From positions 43,552 through 107,551 of the forward strand of contig NZ_BPQS01000017.1 in assembly GCF_022179385.1 (NCBI RefSeq): 64,000 bases of DNA, read 5' to 3'. Positions 9,483 to 20,387 of this stretch are shown piece by piece. Both the position numbers and the translations under genes were made by a program. The DNA is from Methylobacterium longum. GTDB lineage: Bacteria; Pseudomonadota; Alphaproteobacteria; Rhizobiales; Beijerinckiaceae. A model generated the notes under the pieces. That model searched no databases, was not told the DNA's origin, and saw only the letters and a program-made list of their open reading frames with translations. Position 1 is the stretch's first letter; each line of letters begins with the position of its first letter.

Positions 9483-9800
9483 TTATGGGCCAGCGGCCGT
9501 TCGTCCTGACCATTCCGGCGGCTGCTGATCCTGGCTGACGCGCAGGCGACGCCACTCCAGCCCGGCGAACGCGGCTTCGTATGAGGTGTCTGCTGCAATC
9601 GGCAGCGCTGCCCGAGCCTCGGCCCAGAACCGGTCGGCAAGCGCCGCAGCATCCCAGGCCGCACGCCACCACGTCAGGATCGGCTCGCGCGCCCGAGCAA
9701 GCGCCGCCGCCGATGGGAGCCGGTCGCGCTTCTCGTGCTGATTGACCCGGCGCGAGGCTGGAAACAGATCCCATAGTCCCTGCACTGCCACGCCGACCAC
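9483..9800 (-). pseudogene. C-terminal remnant of an HNH-endonuclease-like protein
   Basis: The frame reads GLWDLFPASRRVNQHEKRDRLPS, then a helical tail around ILTWWRAAWDAAALADRFWAEA. From memory this resembles the C-terminal end of alphaproteobacterial HNH-domain proteins, where a Leu-Trp-Asp-Leu segment is followed by VNQxxKRDRLP. The N-terminal HNH core is missing and upstream codons do not continue the family. It is therefore a truncated copy, consistent with its place at the island edge. The assignment is tentative. Confidence 0.45.
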
Positions 9801-9893
9801 GGATACCGCGACGCCAGATCAACGGTTCGTCCGTTGGGAACGAGCCGACCTTCTCCGGGTTGGCCAGGGCCAGCCGCAGAGGTGATCCGGCGC

Positions 9894-10502
9894 ATGAACG
9901 TCTGGCAGCTCATCGCCCATGATCATGCCTACCTTGCACACTTGATCGCGGAGAGCCGGTACACCTTCGGTAGATCGGTGATCCATGACCGTGAGGAGGT
10001 GCTGGCCGGCTTGATCGATGAGCTTGCTGCTCATGCCGAAGCGTTGGAAGCCAGTCTCTATGCGCCGCTGCGCCAACTGGATCGGACGCGGCAGTTGGCC
10101 GAAGACCTGCACCGTGAGCATGCGCAGTTCATCGGGCAACTCGATGCCCTCGCGAGATCGCGGCAGGGCGACTTTGTTCCGCAACCGGGCATGGTCCTCG
10201 ACGTTGCCCTGATCGGCCAGCACCTTCGCCGTTACACTCAGGAGCTGATTCCGGCGGCTCGAGAGCTTCTCTCTTCAACGCAAGTCGATGCCGCCGCCCA
10301 CGCCTTCGTTCGTGCGAAGATGCAGACCTTGAGGGCACGATACAGTCGCAGATCGGGCAAACTGACGTTGGGCAGAGTTGCACGGGCTTGCACCGTCTGC
10401 GCTGCTGTAGCCGCTATCGGCTACCTAGCTGGGCGCTCGACCTCAATCAAAGGGCGGAAGCATTTCGCATCGTCCAGCCGCGGGGATCGCGTCGGAGCTT
10501 AG
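9894..10502 (+). CDS. Hemerythrin-like HHE-domain protein
   Basis: The 202 residues begin MNVWQLIAHDHAYLAHLIAE. His/Glu pairs follow in the order expected for a hemerythrin four-helix bundle: HDH (9-11), AHAEALE (about 50), LHREHAQF (about 76-82) and QHLRRYTQE (about 110). Such domains bind a di-iron centre and act in O2, NO or iron sensing or storage. A hydrophobic stretch near residues 160-178 (TVCAAVAAIGYLAG) may be a membrane anchor. I used the ATG at 9894, because upstream codons are low-complexity Pro/Gly. Confidence 0.72.
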   Translation: MNVWQLIAHDHAYLAHLIAESRYTFGRSVIHDREEVLAGLIDELAAHAEALEASLYAPLRQLDRTRQLAEDLHREHAQFIGQLDALARSRQGDFVPQPGMVLDVALIGQHLRRYTQELIPAARELLSSTQVDAAAHAFVRAKMQTLRARYSRRSGKLTLGRVARACTVCAAVAAIGYLAGRSTSIKGRKHFASSSRGDRVGA

Positions 10503-10591
10503 CTGCCAAGTCTATCCAGCGAAGCTGCGCTCGGTAGCGGGAGCGAGGGGGCGCATCGACGCTGCCAGTCCCGTGCCTTCGACTTCAAAGC

Positions 10592-10620
10592 TAAGCTTTC
10601 GCAGCGAAGCTTATCTTTCT
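10592..10620 (+). terminator. Possible Rho-independent terminator
   Basis: TAAGCTT(t)CGC and GCGAAGCTTA form a stem with one bulged base and a tiny loop (10592-10613), followed by a T/C-rich run. It lies 90 bp after the hemerythrin-like gene. Confidence 0.4.
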
Positions 10621-10691
10621 AATTCGGCGGCCATTGACAGAACCGCGCCCTTAGGAGGAACATCGCTTCTTGAGCATTGCGGAGTCGTTGC

Positions 10692-11234
10692 ATGAGCAAC
10701 TTCGACCACATCCTGAACTGGACGCTGAAGCGCGGCTCACATCCGTTTCCGGGCCCTGACGGCGGCACATGCATCAATGAGGCGGCCGTCGTCGCACACG
10801 GCTTGCCGTACCGGCCGATCAAGTCGCATCTTGCAATGCCGCCTTGTTTCTCACGACCGATCTGCCGTCTGGCGCTTTACCTGAACGATGAAGCCAACGA
10901 CATGCAGCGACAGCGTCTTCTTCCGTTCGTGACCCGACTAGCTTGCGCGGACACCCCGGCGGTGGAGGCGCAGCGAGCGGCCTACATCCGGTCGCACATT
11001 GATCTCGATGGCCCTCTCCCGCTTCACTCCTCCTTCGATAAGGGCATCAGGGTTCTCGAAGGCGTGCTGGCCATCGGCCGGCAGGCAGACCCGCTTGGAA
11101 TCGGGCAGGCGGCGGAGCGGCTCGCCGCTGCGCGTGAGACTACTTCAAACCGAAAGTCGGAGTCTGCCCGCTCTTTGCGAGCGAAACTGAAAGGGTGGAT
11201 GAGCAAGCCGGAAGGACTCGAAGCCCCGACTTAG
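10692..11234 (+). CDS. Conserved hypothetical protein
   Basis: The 180 residues start MSNFDHILNWTLKRGSHPFPG and contain CINEAAVVAHGLPYRP, CFSRPICRLALYLNDEAND and RQRLLPFVTRLACADTP. These look like a conserved soluble alpha-helical protein. I recall similar proteins in alphaproteobacteria but no function. Its 3' end and downstream DNA are duplicated, in degraded form, at 15148-15460. It ends 20 bp before the inverted-repeat element at 11254. Confidence 0.72.
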   Translation: MSNFDHILNWTLKRGSHPFPGPDGGTCINEAAVVAHGLPYRPIKSHLAMPPCFSRPICRLALYLNDEANDMQRQRLLPFVTRLACADTPAVEAQRAAYIRSHIDLDGPLPLHSSFDKGIRVLEGVLAIGRQADPLGIGQAAERLAAARETTSNRKSESARSLRAKLKGWMSKPEGLEAPT

Positions 11235-11253
11235 AATGTGGCTACGTCCCCTA

Positions 11254-11948
11254 GTGGTCAGAACCTGACGCTTGGTACCCGTCTGCGAGCCCCGCTACGG
11301 TTAGATAGCGGCTGTCCGGAGCGAGCCTCACTGCAGACAGAACTGGACAGCCAGCGTGTCGAGCCTTGCTCGGCGCTCCTTCTTCATAACGACTGGGTTT
11401 CAGGTAATCCGCTCGACCCATCGCGCTCGGGAAGGCCCCGGCTCGAACGCGTCTCCAAAGTACTGGGTTTCCCGGATCACCTTCCCCTCCAGAAACTCCA
11501 TGATGCTCACAGTGTAGGACGGCTGCCCGTCATACGTCAGAACGTACTCGGTGACCCAGAAGCAGCCTGCACCGATGATCCGCCGCACTGTAAAGCGTTT
11601 CCGATTCGGTTGAGCGGTGCGAGACGACTGAATGTTTTGCCGCCCGCGGATGCGCTCGCCTGATTGCGGATACTCAAGTACTGCCTCGTCTCGATAAATC
11701 TCATGCTCCTGATCGAAATCGCTCGTGTCGGATGCGGCCCAATGGCGATCCAGCGCCTCTCGAACTTCTTGATCATTCATTTTGGGCCTCTTTGAGCATG
11801 GCCGACAGTCTTGGGCCACCATACCACGCGCTTGTCCCAGAACGGGCTACCGGAAGGAGTGGGAGGGCCGTTTCAGCTTGGGCGCTGAGCGATCTAAAAA
11901 GCCGGAGGCCCCCTGGGCCACGGGTACCAAGTGTCAGGTTCTAACCAC
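11254..11948. mobile_element. 695-bp element with 28-bp terminal inverted repeats
   Basis: The left end (11254-11281) and right end (11921-11948) are inverted repeats of 28 bp with two mismatches, beginning GTGGT(C/T)AGAACCTGAC. The related segment at 15340-15450 lacks the element and joins its flanks directly, which is an empty-site comparison. No target duplication is clear. It carries one gene of SnoaL-like type and no transposase, so any movement would need help in trans. Confidence 0.72.
11400..11780 (-). CDS. SnoaL/NTF2-like small protein
   Basis: The 126 residues start MNDQEVREALDRHWAASD and have the cone-shaped NTF2-like pattern: an N-terminal helix, EIYRDEAVLEYPQSGERIRGRQNI, then strands VTEYVLTYDGQPSYTVSIMEFLEGKVIRETQYFGD. 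Proteins of this fold are small enzymes or ligand binders. No substrate can be named. The ATG at 11780 is preferred over the longer frame from 11822. It is the only gene in the inverted-repeat element. Confidence 0.75.
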   Translation of the reverse strand: MNDQEVREALDRHWAASDTSDFDQEHEIYRDEAVLEYPQSGERIRGRQNIQSSRTAQPNRKRFTVRRIIGAGCFWVTEYVLTYDGQPSYTVSIMEFLEGKVIRETQYFGDAFEPGPSRARWVERIT

Positions 11949-12283
11949 CAGGAAGCTCACAGCGTTGGCTGCGGGATAATCGGATGCATCCTCAGGGATG
12001 GGTGGAACGAGCGCCTCATCGCGATTTAACACCCGCTCAGCGATCCGCCGTCCTGTTTGCACCGTGCCGATTTATCCTTGCCCTCTATACGTTGCGCATC
12101 AAGCACTCAGCGGTTTCCATTGGCAAAAAGGCCGCCTGATCATCGATGTCCGCTGCCAAGCGCCGCCGCCGAACCTCATGCTCACGTTCTTCACCGCAGA
12201 CTCGATTTCAGTGTCGTCCGTCCGTTATGGAATTGCGGCCAATTTGCTCGACAGCGAAAAAGACAGCTCAAGGGCGATGATCG
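11949..12283. other. Duplicated flank and groESL leader, no gene
   Basis: Positions 11949 to about 12055 are a diverged copy of 15355-15455, including the last codons of a homologue of the 532-residue gene. The rest is AT-richer DNA upstream of the CIRCE element. Confidence 0.6.
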
Positions 12284-12310
12284 TTAGCACTCTCGCTGAT
12301 TGAGTGCTAA
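12284..12310 (+). promoter_or_regulatory. CIRCE operator of groESL
   Basis: TTAGCACTC-N9-GAGTGCTAA is a perfect CIRCE inverted repeat, the binding site of the HrcA heat-shock repressor. It ends 102 bp before groES. The hrcA gene itself is not in the window. Confidence 0.95.
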
Positions 12311-12412
12311 AGCTGCGTTGCGAGGTCAGCTGTAGAATTTTTACGGCCGCCTCTCCTGCGATTCCGAGCCGTAGTGGCGTCGGTTTATCGGCAGGAACAC
12401 CGGATCCAGACT

Positions 12413-12700
12413 ATGAAATTTCGCCCCCTACACGACCGTGTCGTCGTTCGCCGGATCGAAGGCGAGGAGAAGACCAAGGGCGGCATCATCATCCCCGATA
12501 CGGTCAAGGAGAAGCCGCAGGAGGGCGAGGTTATTGCCGTCGGTCCCGGTGCTCGTGATGAGGCAGGCCGTATCAACGCCCCCGATGTGAAGGCTGGCGA
12601 CCGCGTTCTGTTCGGCAAGTGGTCCGGCACGGAGGTGAAGATCGATGGTCAGGACCTCGTTATCATGAAGGAATCCGACATCATGGGTGTCGTCGCCTAA
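12413..12700 (+). CDS. groES: Co-chaperonin GroES (Cpn10)
   Basis: The 95 residues are full length: [30 protein letters not shown], with the mobile loop around 17-32 and a [20 protein letters not shown] core. It caps the GroEL ring during protein folding in the cytoplasm. The ATG at 12413 fits the family, and the upstream in-frame codons to 12374 do not. It is followed by groEL after 95 bp. A CIRCE element upstream implies HrcA-controlled heat induction. Confidence 0.96.
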   Translation: MKFRPLHDRVVVRRIEGEEKTKGGIIIPDTVKEKPQEGEVIAVGPGARDEAGRINAPDVKAGDRVLFGKWSGTEVKIDGQDLVIMKESDIMGVVA

Positions 12701-12729
12701 GTCGGTTGCGTCGCTCGCAACCCCGATGA

Positions 12730-14442
<1,713 letters not shown>

Positions 14443-14473
14443 TTCACTCAGCAGACTGGACAAGCGATTGGAG

Positions 14474-14502
14474 AAGGCCGCCCCCAAAGGCGGCCTTTTT
14501 TC
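14474..14502 (+). terminator. Rho-independent terminator of groESL
   Basis: AAGGCCGCC and GGCGGCCTT form a 9-bp stem with a 6-base loop, followed by a T-run, 32 bp after the groEL stop. Confidence 0.9.
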
Positions 14503-14582
14503 TTCTCATTCCTTCGATCACCTAGGTATCCGCCAGGATTGTGAGCGCTAGTAAAGGCCGTGACACTGCGCGATCAGGGCGG

Positions 14583-15035
14583 TCAGCTACATCGATTAGA
14601 GCGGCGTTCCATTGCAAAACGGCCGTGCCGACGGCCCGAGCTATCGATCTGCCTATCCTCATCAGTGACGGCGAAGCCCCGAGCCCCATAAAATTCAAAA
14701 GCCGAAACGTTCTCCGCAAAGACGTGAAGGCCCAGCCGCTCATGACGATTTTGTGCTGCCTGTAAGAGAGTTGATCCCACACCCCGACCAACATGAGGGC
14801 GGTCTACGTACAACGCGGAGATGTAGCCCTCATCATCCACGGTGATGAAGCCGATCACCGAGCCCTCGACCTCGGCGATCAGGGTCTCCGAGTGCCTCAG
14901 CAGAAGTTCCAGATGCTGGCGGGCCTCGTCTTGCTCGCTGATCTCCAAGAAGGAATGAGAACTGTGGAACGTTCGGTCGAAGAGCGCGAGCACCGCAGTG
15001 CGGTCATCTTGGGGCTTGAAGGGACGAATGCGCAT
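14583..15035 (-). CDS. GNAT-family N-acetyltransferase
   Basis: The 150 residues run MRIRPFKPQDDRTAVLALFDRTF, then the acetyl-CoA motif VDRPHVGRGVGSTLLQAA (about 78-95, RGxGS variant) and the typical end motif NVSAFEFYGARGF. It would transfer an acetyl group to a small molecule or protein amine. The acceptor is unknown. It converges with groESL, with the terminator between them. Confidence 0.88.
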   Translation of the reverse strand: MRIRPFKPQDDRTAVLALFDRTFHSSHSFLEISEQDEARQHLELLLRHSETLIAEVEGSVIGFITVDDEGYISALYVDRPHVGRGVGSTLLQAAQNRHERLGLHVFAENVSAFEFYGARGFAVTDEDRQIDSSGRRHGRFAMERRSNRCS

Positions 15036-15147
15036 CTTTTGTCAGATTCCTGCTCAATTGACAGCCGTAACCTGTCGTCGCTCAACCCTGCTGTCCTTCC
15101 TGCCAGCATCCGTGCGTGATTCGTCGAGTGCGTGAACGGCCTCCGCA

Positions 15148-15294
15148 TGCACGTGCTCGAAGCCGGACATCAGGACATCGGTCGGCAGGCAGACCCGCTC
15201 GGAATCGGAGAGGCTGCGCAGCGGCTCGCCGCTGCGCGTGAGACCGCTTCAACGCGCAAGCCGGAGTCTGCGCGCTCTTGCGGGCGAGACTGAA
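15148..15294 (+). pseudogene. Degraded 3' copy of the gene at 10692
   Basis: The frame reads VLEAGHQDIGRQADPLGIGEAAQRLAAARETASTRKPESARS, closely matching the C-terminus of the 180-residue protein at 10692-11234. It then hits a premature stop after a one-base loss in the poly-Leu/Arg region. The nucleotide similarity continues past the stop to about 15460, matching 11218-11253 plus 11949-12055. The 5' three-quarters of the gene are absent. Confidence 0.75.
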
Positions 15295-15434
15295 GGGGTG
15301 GATGAGCAAGCCGGAAGGATTCAAAACCTCGATTTAGGATGAGGCTACGCCTCCTAAGAAGCTCGCAGCGTTGGCCGAGGGGATGGATGATCCAATGCCC
15401 TGAGGGATGAGTTCGACGAGCGCCCCATCGTGAT

Positions 15435-17024
15435 CTAACGCCCGCTCAACGCCGCAACCGTGTTCTTCGCGATCCAGTTCGCAAGAGGGATCTCTGTTAG
15501 AGGACGGCCACGAAGAAGCTCGCGGGCGACTAGCGCGAAGTCGATGCATTCCTCGCCTTCGACTTCATCCTCTGCTGCCTTGGCAGTCCAAGCCAGGAGT
15601 TCGGCCCAGCACCCCCGTCGCTGCGGGAGGATGTCCCGCAGAACGGCCTCTTCCCGCTGCTTCTTGGTCTTGGCTGTGTGGAGAGAGGCAGCCACTGCCT
15701 CGCCCTGCTCGAACCACGACTGCAGAAAAGAATACTCCTTTGGCCAGAGCTTCGAGTCGGCGAGCGCGGTCGCGATGGCCTTTCCTGATTGCCGCTCGTC
15801 CGGGACACCGTCGAGGAGATCGTCAATCAGTGCTTCGGTCGCCATACGGTCCGGCCGGACCTGCACCGGGCTGACGGCCTCGAGAAACTGAACCAGCCCG
15901 AACGGAGGCGGCTCATTGCGTTCGAGGTTGTCTGCAAGGCGATGCGCGATGACGCCTTGAAGGATTTCGGGCGAGCCATCGAACGGATCGGTCTGATAGG
16001 CGATCTCGGCGAGCAGTAGGTCGATTTCGTGCCGGCTGAGGTCGTCCCGCATCCAAGCGTCTCGGACGCCAAAGCCTTGCTTCACGAGGAGTGAGGCCAG
16101 AGCCAGCTTGCGACCACGCTTGAGGATGACAAAAGCACTCTGCGCACCAGCCCCATCGCACCCAGAAACCGTAATTGAGGTGATCTGAACCGACGGCTTC
16201 GCCGCGGGCTGTAGACCGCGTTGCCGGCACGCGCGAATGGCCGCGTCGAGGATGACTTGCACATCCTCTGCGAGCCACGGGCGCATCAAAACGAGCCGCT
16301 CCACGCTTTCAGCAGACAGGCCCCCGTTTTGCGCCACGGCTAGAAGGCTCTGCGCCACCTGCTTGACCACGGCGGGGCTCGGATCAAGCAGCCATCCGAG
16401 GGTCGCATCGCGCATCGATGCCACCTCTGAGGCGACGAACGACCCGACGATGACGACACGCTGGTCGTCCGGGAAAGCAGCCAGTTGCTCGGAGATCTGC
16501 CCATGGATGAGGAAGGGGTCGTGACCGAGGGCCTCGGCCATGGCGGCGTAATGCGAGGTAATGTCGTCAGGGCTGAGGGCCGGGCCGTGTGCCGCCGCTT
16601 GTTCGGAAAGAGCAAGCATGAGAGCACGTAATTCATCGCCGAGATCGAGCTTGGCAGCCGCAAATTGCTGGCCGACTACCATCATCACCTCGGGTGGCAG
16701 CAGGCCACTCTCGGCCGCCGTGACGAGCTTCTGCTGGACCTCTACGACAAGGTTCATCGCTGGTTCGCTGCCGCCTTCGAGCGCCATGCGTGTTTCGTCG
16801 AGCGCTTGCCCGACCATGAAAAGAAGAGCCTCGCACAAAGCGTCGTTGGGACGCTTCTTAACAACCTCTTTGATAAGCAGGTCGAGCACGACGATCACGG
16901 CGTCCGGATTCTCGGACAGCGCAACGCCCACGGTCTGCAACCCGGTTGTCATTTCCCCGCGCCGAAGATCAGCGGCGACGAGCTTCGCGAGTTGAAGGAT
17001 TCTGGTACGCGGTGCGTTCGCCAT
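15435..17024 (-). CDS. Large hypothetical protein, function unknown
   Basis: The frame encodes 529 residues from MANAPRTRILQLAKLV (an in-frame ATG at 17033 adds three). It is predominantly alpha-helical and leucine/alanine-rich. There is no signal peptide, transmembrane segment or nucleotide-binding motif. Repeating helical pairs (for example LLVKQGFGVRDAWMRDDLSRHEIDLLLAEIAY) suggest a solenoid-like fold. Normal codon use and length make it a real gene. It is divergent from recD2 with about 115 bp between, so it may share regulation. Its last codons are part of a duplicated segment found near 12020-12050. Confidence 0.7.
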   Translation of the reverse strand: MANAPRTRILQLAKLVAADLRRGEMTTGLQTVGVALSENPDAVIVVLDLLIKEVVKKRPNDALCEALLFMVGQALDETRMALEGGSEPAMNLVVEVQQKLVTAAESGLLPPEVMMVVGQQFAAAKLDLGDELRALMLALSEQAAAHGPALSPDDITSHYAAMAEALGHDPFLIHGQISEQLAAFPDDQRVVIVGSFVASEVASMRDATLGWLLDPSPAVVKQVAQSLLAVAQNGGLSAESVERLVLMRPWLAEDVQVILDAAIRACRQRGLQPAAKPSVQITSITVSGCDGAGAQSAFVILKRGRKLALASLLVKQGFGVRDAWMRDDLSRHEIDLLLAEIAYQTDPFDGSPEILQGVIAHRLADNLERNEPPPFGLVQFLEAVSPVQVRPDRMATEALIDDLLDGVPDERQSGKAIATALADSKLWPKEYSFLQSWFEQGEAVAASLHTAKTKKQREEAVLRDILPQRRGCWAELLAWTAKAAEDEVEGEECIDFALVARELLRGRPLTEIPLANWIAKNTVAALSGR

Positions 17025-17138
17025 AACGGGCATCGCGGAGGGCCTCGTAAATCGGGTGCTGCCGATTGATCCGGCGACACAGATAGCAGATCAATCAGCT
17101 TGGCACCCGTGGCGACAGCCTGAGACGATCATGCCCCT

Positions 17139-19346
17139 GTGAACGCCCGCCCACCTGCTCACGCCCCTCCACCAAAGGAAACGCTCGCCGGTACGGTCGA
17201 GCGGGTGACCTTCCACAACGCCGACAGCGGCTTCTGTGTCCTAAAGGTGCAGGCGCGAGGCAAACGCGACCTCGTGCCGGTCATTGGCCACGCGCCCGCC
17301 ATCGGCGCTGGCGAGTGGGTGACGGCGACCGGTCTTTGGTTCACGGACCGTCAGCACGGTCTTCAGTTCAAGGCTGAAACCCTCAAGGTTACGCCGCCGA
17401 CCGGTGTAGAGGGTATCGAGAAGTACCTCGCCTCGGGCTACATGCGCGGCATCGGGCCAGCCATGGCCAAGCGTATTGTGGCCGCTTTCGGCGAAGGCAC
17501 CTTCGAGATCATCGAAGCCGAGCCCGACCGCTTGAAGGAGGTCTCTGGCATCGGCCCGATGCGCGCTGCTCGCATCGTGGCCGGATGGGCCGAGCAAAAG
17601 GCCGTGCGTGAAATCATGCTGTTCCTGCACGCTCATGGCGTAGGCACAGCGCGAGCGGTGCGCATCTTCAAAACCTACGGCTACGACGCGATCACCGTCA
17701 TGACCGAGGATCCCTACCGCCTCGCTCGCGATATTCGCGGTATCGGCTTCAAGACCGCTGACGCCATCGCGATGAAGCTCGGACTGACGAAAGAGGCCCC
17801 GCAGCGGCTACGGGCCGGCATCTCGTTCGCGTTGCAGACCGCCACCGACGAGGGCCACTGCGGCCTTCCCGTCGCTGACCTCGTCAAACTCGCGACCGCG
17901 CTCCTGGATGTCGAAGCCGTGCTGATCCGTTCGGCGCTCATCGACGTGCTGGCGACCAGCGAGGTGGTGCAGGACATCATCGGCGACAAAGCCTGCATCT
18001 TCCTCGCGGGGCTGCACGCGGCCGAGCGGATCATCGCCGAGCGTCTCCTGGCGAGAGTGAGCGGCCGCCCGCCTTGGCCCGAGATCGACCTCGCCAAGGC
18101 TCTGCCATGGGTCGAAGCGAAGACTGGCAAGGTGCTCTCACCTTCGCAGGCCGAAGCGGTGCGCTTGATGCTGAACGCGAAGCTCGCGGTGATCACCGGC
18201 GGGCCGGGAACCGGCAAGACTTCGACGCTGGACACGCTCCTGCGCATCCTGACGGCCAAGGGCGTGCGCGTGATGCTGGCGGCTCCGACCGGCCGGGCGG
18301 CTAAGCGCATGAGCGAGCAGACTAGGATAGAGGCCAAGACCATCCACCGCCTCCTGGAAATCGACCCGAAGCACGGCGGTTTCTCGCGCAACGAGGAGAA
18401 CCCGCTCGATTGCGATCTCCTGGTCATCGACGAGACCTCGATGGTGGATGTGCCGCTGATGAACGCGCTGACGAAGGCCGTGCCGGCACACGCCGGGCTG
18501 CTGCTCGTCGGCGACGTTGATCAGCTTCCCTCAGTCGGACCGGGGCAGGTGCTGGCCGACATCATCGGCTCCGAGCGCGTGCCAGTGGCGCGGCTGACTG
18601 AGGTGTTCCGTCAGGCGGCTGAGAGCCGGATCATTGTGAATGCGCACCGCATCAACGCCGGCAAGATGCCCGAGGCGGCTCCGCGCGGCAGCGAGAGCGA
18701 CTTCCACCTCATCGAGATCGACGAACCTGAGGCTGGGCTCGCCACGCTGATCGAGGTGGTGACGCGGCGTATCCCCGCTCGCTATGGCCTCGATCCCGTG
18801 CGTGATGTCCAGGTGCTCACCCCGATGCAGCGCGGCGTCCTAGGCGCGAGGAACCTCAATCACGAGCTCCAGGCCGTGCTGAACCCGAACCCCTCCACAT
18901 CAGTCGAGCGCTTTGGCTGGCGTTTCTCGCCGGGCGACCGGGTGATGGAAAGCCAGAACGACTACGACCGAGAGGTCTTCAACGGCGACCTCGGCACGGT
19001 CTTACGCATCGACGAGGAGGAAGGCGCGGTCGTCGTGACGTTCGAGGGGCGAGAGGTTGCGTATCCCTACGGCGAACTCGACACCCTCGTGCCGGCCTAC
19101 GCCACGACGATCCACAAATCGCAGGGCTCGGAATACCCGGCAGTCGTCATCCCGCTCACCACTGGGCATTGGACCATGTTGGCCCGCAACCTCCTTTATA
19201 CGGGGGTCACGCGCGGCAAGCGGCTTGTGGTGCTGATTGGGCAACGCAAAGCGGTCGCCATCGCGGTGCGCGGCGGGAACATGAAGCCGCGCTGGACCAA
19301 GCTTGGGCAATGGCTGCGAATGTCCCCATCGGCGGACGGATCTTAG
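17139..19346 (+). CDS. recD2: RecD2-type ATP-dependent DNA helicase (SF1B)
   Basis: The 735 residues have the RecD2 order: an N-terminal OB-like domain (GTVERVTFHNADSGF), paired helix-hairpin-helix motifs (GIGPAMAKRIV and GIGPMRAARIV near 105-145), Walker A GGPGTGKTST near 355, Walker B LLVIDETSMVD near 427, and the UvrD_C-like motif YATTIHKSQGSEYP near 655. RecD2 is a 5'-3' helicase of DNA repair found outside RecBCD. The start codon is GTG at 17139. An ImmA/IrrE peptidase gene starts 19 bp downstream, forming a pair. Confidence 0.93.
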   Translation: MNARPPAHAPPPKETLAGTVERVTFHNADSGFCVLKVQARGKRDLVPVIGHAPAIGAGEWVTATGLWFTDRQHGLQFKAETLKVTPPTGVEGIEKYLASGYMRGIGPAMAKRIVAAFGEGTFEIIEAEPDRLKEVSGIGPMRAARIVAGWAEQKAVREIMLFLHAHGVGTARAVRIFKTYGYDAITVMTEDPYRLARDIRGIGFKTADAIAMKLGLTKEAPQRLRAGISFALQTATDEGHCGLPVADLVKLATALLDVEAVLIRSALIDVLATSEVVQDIIGDKACIFLAGLHAAERIIAERLLARVSGRPPWPEIDLAKALPWVEAKTGKVLSPSQAEAVRLMLNAKLAVITGGPGTGKTSTLDTLLRILTAKGVRVMLAAPTGRAAKRMSEQTRIEAKTIHRLLEIDPKHGGFSRNEENPLDCDLLVIDETSMVDVPLMNALTKAVPAHAGLLLVGDVDQLPSVGPGQVLADIIGSERVPVARLTEVFRQAAESRIIVNAHRINAGKMPEAAPRGSESDFHLIEIDEPEAGLATLIEVVTRRIPARYGLDPVRDVQVLTPMQRGVLGARNLNHELQAVLNPNPSTSVERFGWRFSPGDRVMESQNDYDREVFNGDLGTVLRIDEEEGAVVVTFEGREVAYPYGELDTLVPAYATTIHKSQGSEYPAVVIPLTTGHWTMLARNLLYTGVTRGKRLVVLIGQRKAVAIAVRGGNMKPRWTKLGQWLRMSPSADGS

Positions 19347-19365
19347 ACGCGAAGGAGCTCCGCGG

Positions 19366-20256
19366 ATGCCGATCAGCAGGATAGACCTTGCGGACGCAGG
19401 CTCGCCGGAGGCGCTCGTCAAACGCATCCTACAGGCCGAGCCGAACCTTTCAGCGCCCGTGCCGATCCAAGAGCTATGCTCCCGACTCGACATCCTCCGG
19501 ATCGAGGACTTCGAAACCGACGAGTTCGAGGGCGGCCTCGTTACCGACGCGAAGCGGTCTGAAGGCACCATCCTTGCCAAGCGCGGGGGCGAACCGCGTC
19601 GCCGCTTCACCATCGCGCACGAACTCGGCCACTTCCTGATGGCGCACCACGTCCCGGATCAGCCCGGCCGGTTCCTGTGCAAGAGTTCTGACCTGCTCCG
19701 TGTCACAGCGAAGGAGGGCGATCAGCGGCAGCGCAGGGAGGTCGAGGCCAACCGCTTCGCCACTCTCATGCTGATGCCCCCGCACCGGCTGCGGGGGGCG
19801 ATGGCGGCCTTTCGCGATCCCGATCTGCAGCACGTTCTTGTGCTCGCGCGCGACTTCGCGGTCGGCAAGGAGGTGGCGGCTCGGGCCTACGTGCAATACC
19901 GTCCTGAGCGGATCGCCATCGTTGTGGCGGGCAACGGCCGGGTGCAGCGGTGCTACCGCAGCCTCTCCTTTCCGGCCATCATCTGCGCGGTCGGCAGCCC
20001 GGTTCCGACAGGCTCGCTTTATCACAGCAGTCCACATCGGCCGAACATCGCGAGCGACATCGCCGCGTGCCGTCCCGATCTCTGGATCGATGTGAAGCGT
20101 GACCTCCGCGCGCCGGACCTCTACGAGCAGGTGTACGTCCAGCAGAACGGCTTTGCGATGATCCTACTGCGTCTGGAAGCCGTCCCGGAGGAGAGCGCGG
20201 AGGAGCGCAGGCTCAATGAGGGCTGGCGTCACCGCTTCCACTCGGGGCGACGGTAG
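19366..20256 (+). CDS. ImmA/IrrE-family zinc metallopeptidase
   Basis: The 296 residues carry the zinc-binding RRFTIAHELGHFLMAHH motif (near 80-95) and a second conserved segment, EVEANRFATLMLMP, that supplies the downstream Glu ligand. The C-terminal half has no recognised domain. ImmA/IrrE peptidases cleave repressors, controlling mobile-element transfer (ImmA) or DNA-damage response (IrrE). The gene is coupled to recD2 (19 bp), which favours a damage- or mobility-linked role. No partner repressor of ImmR type is visible nearby. Confidence 0.88.
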   Translation: MPISRIDLADAGSPEALVKRILQAEPNLSAPVPIQELCSRLDILRIEDFETDEFEGGLVTDAKRSEGTILAKRGGEPRRRFTIAHELGHFLMAHHVPDQPGRFLCKSSDLLRVTAKEGDQRQRREVEANRFATLMLMPPHRLRGAMAAFRDPDLQHVLVLARDFAVGKEVAARAYVQYRPERIAIVVAGNGRVQRCYRSLSFPAIICAVGSPVPTGSLYHSSPHRPNIASDIAACRPDLWIDVKRDLRAPDLYEQVYVQQNGFAMILLRLEAVPEESAEERRLNEGWRHRFHSGRR

Positions 20257-20387
20257 GCAAGACCCAGCTCTGACGGATAAGCCCTGACGGCCATAGCCTG
20301 CTACTTCGTCAGAGCGGGCCGTGCTCCCTGTCCCGTGGCTGATCCGGCGCACTCCTCAGGCCGGCAAAGGAGCAATAAGGGTCGTGA

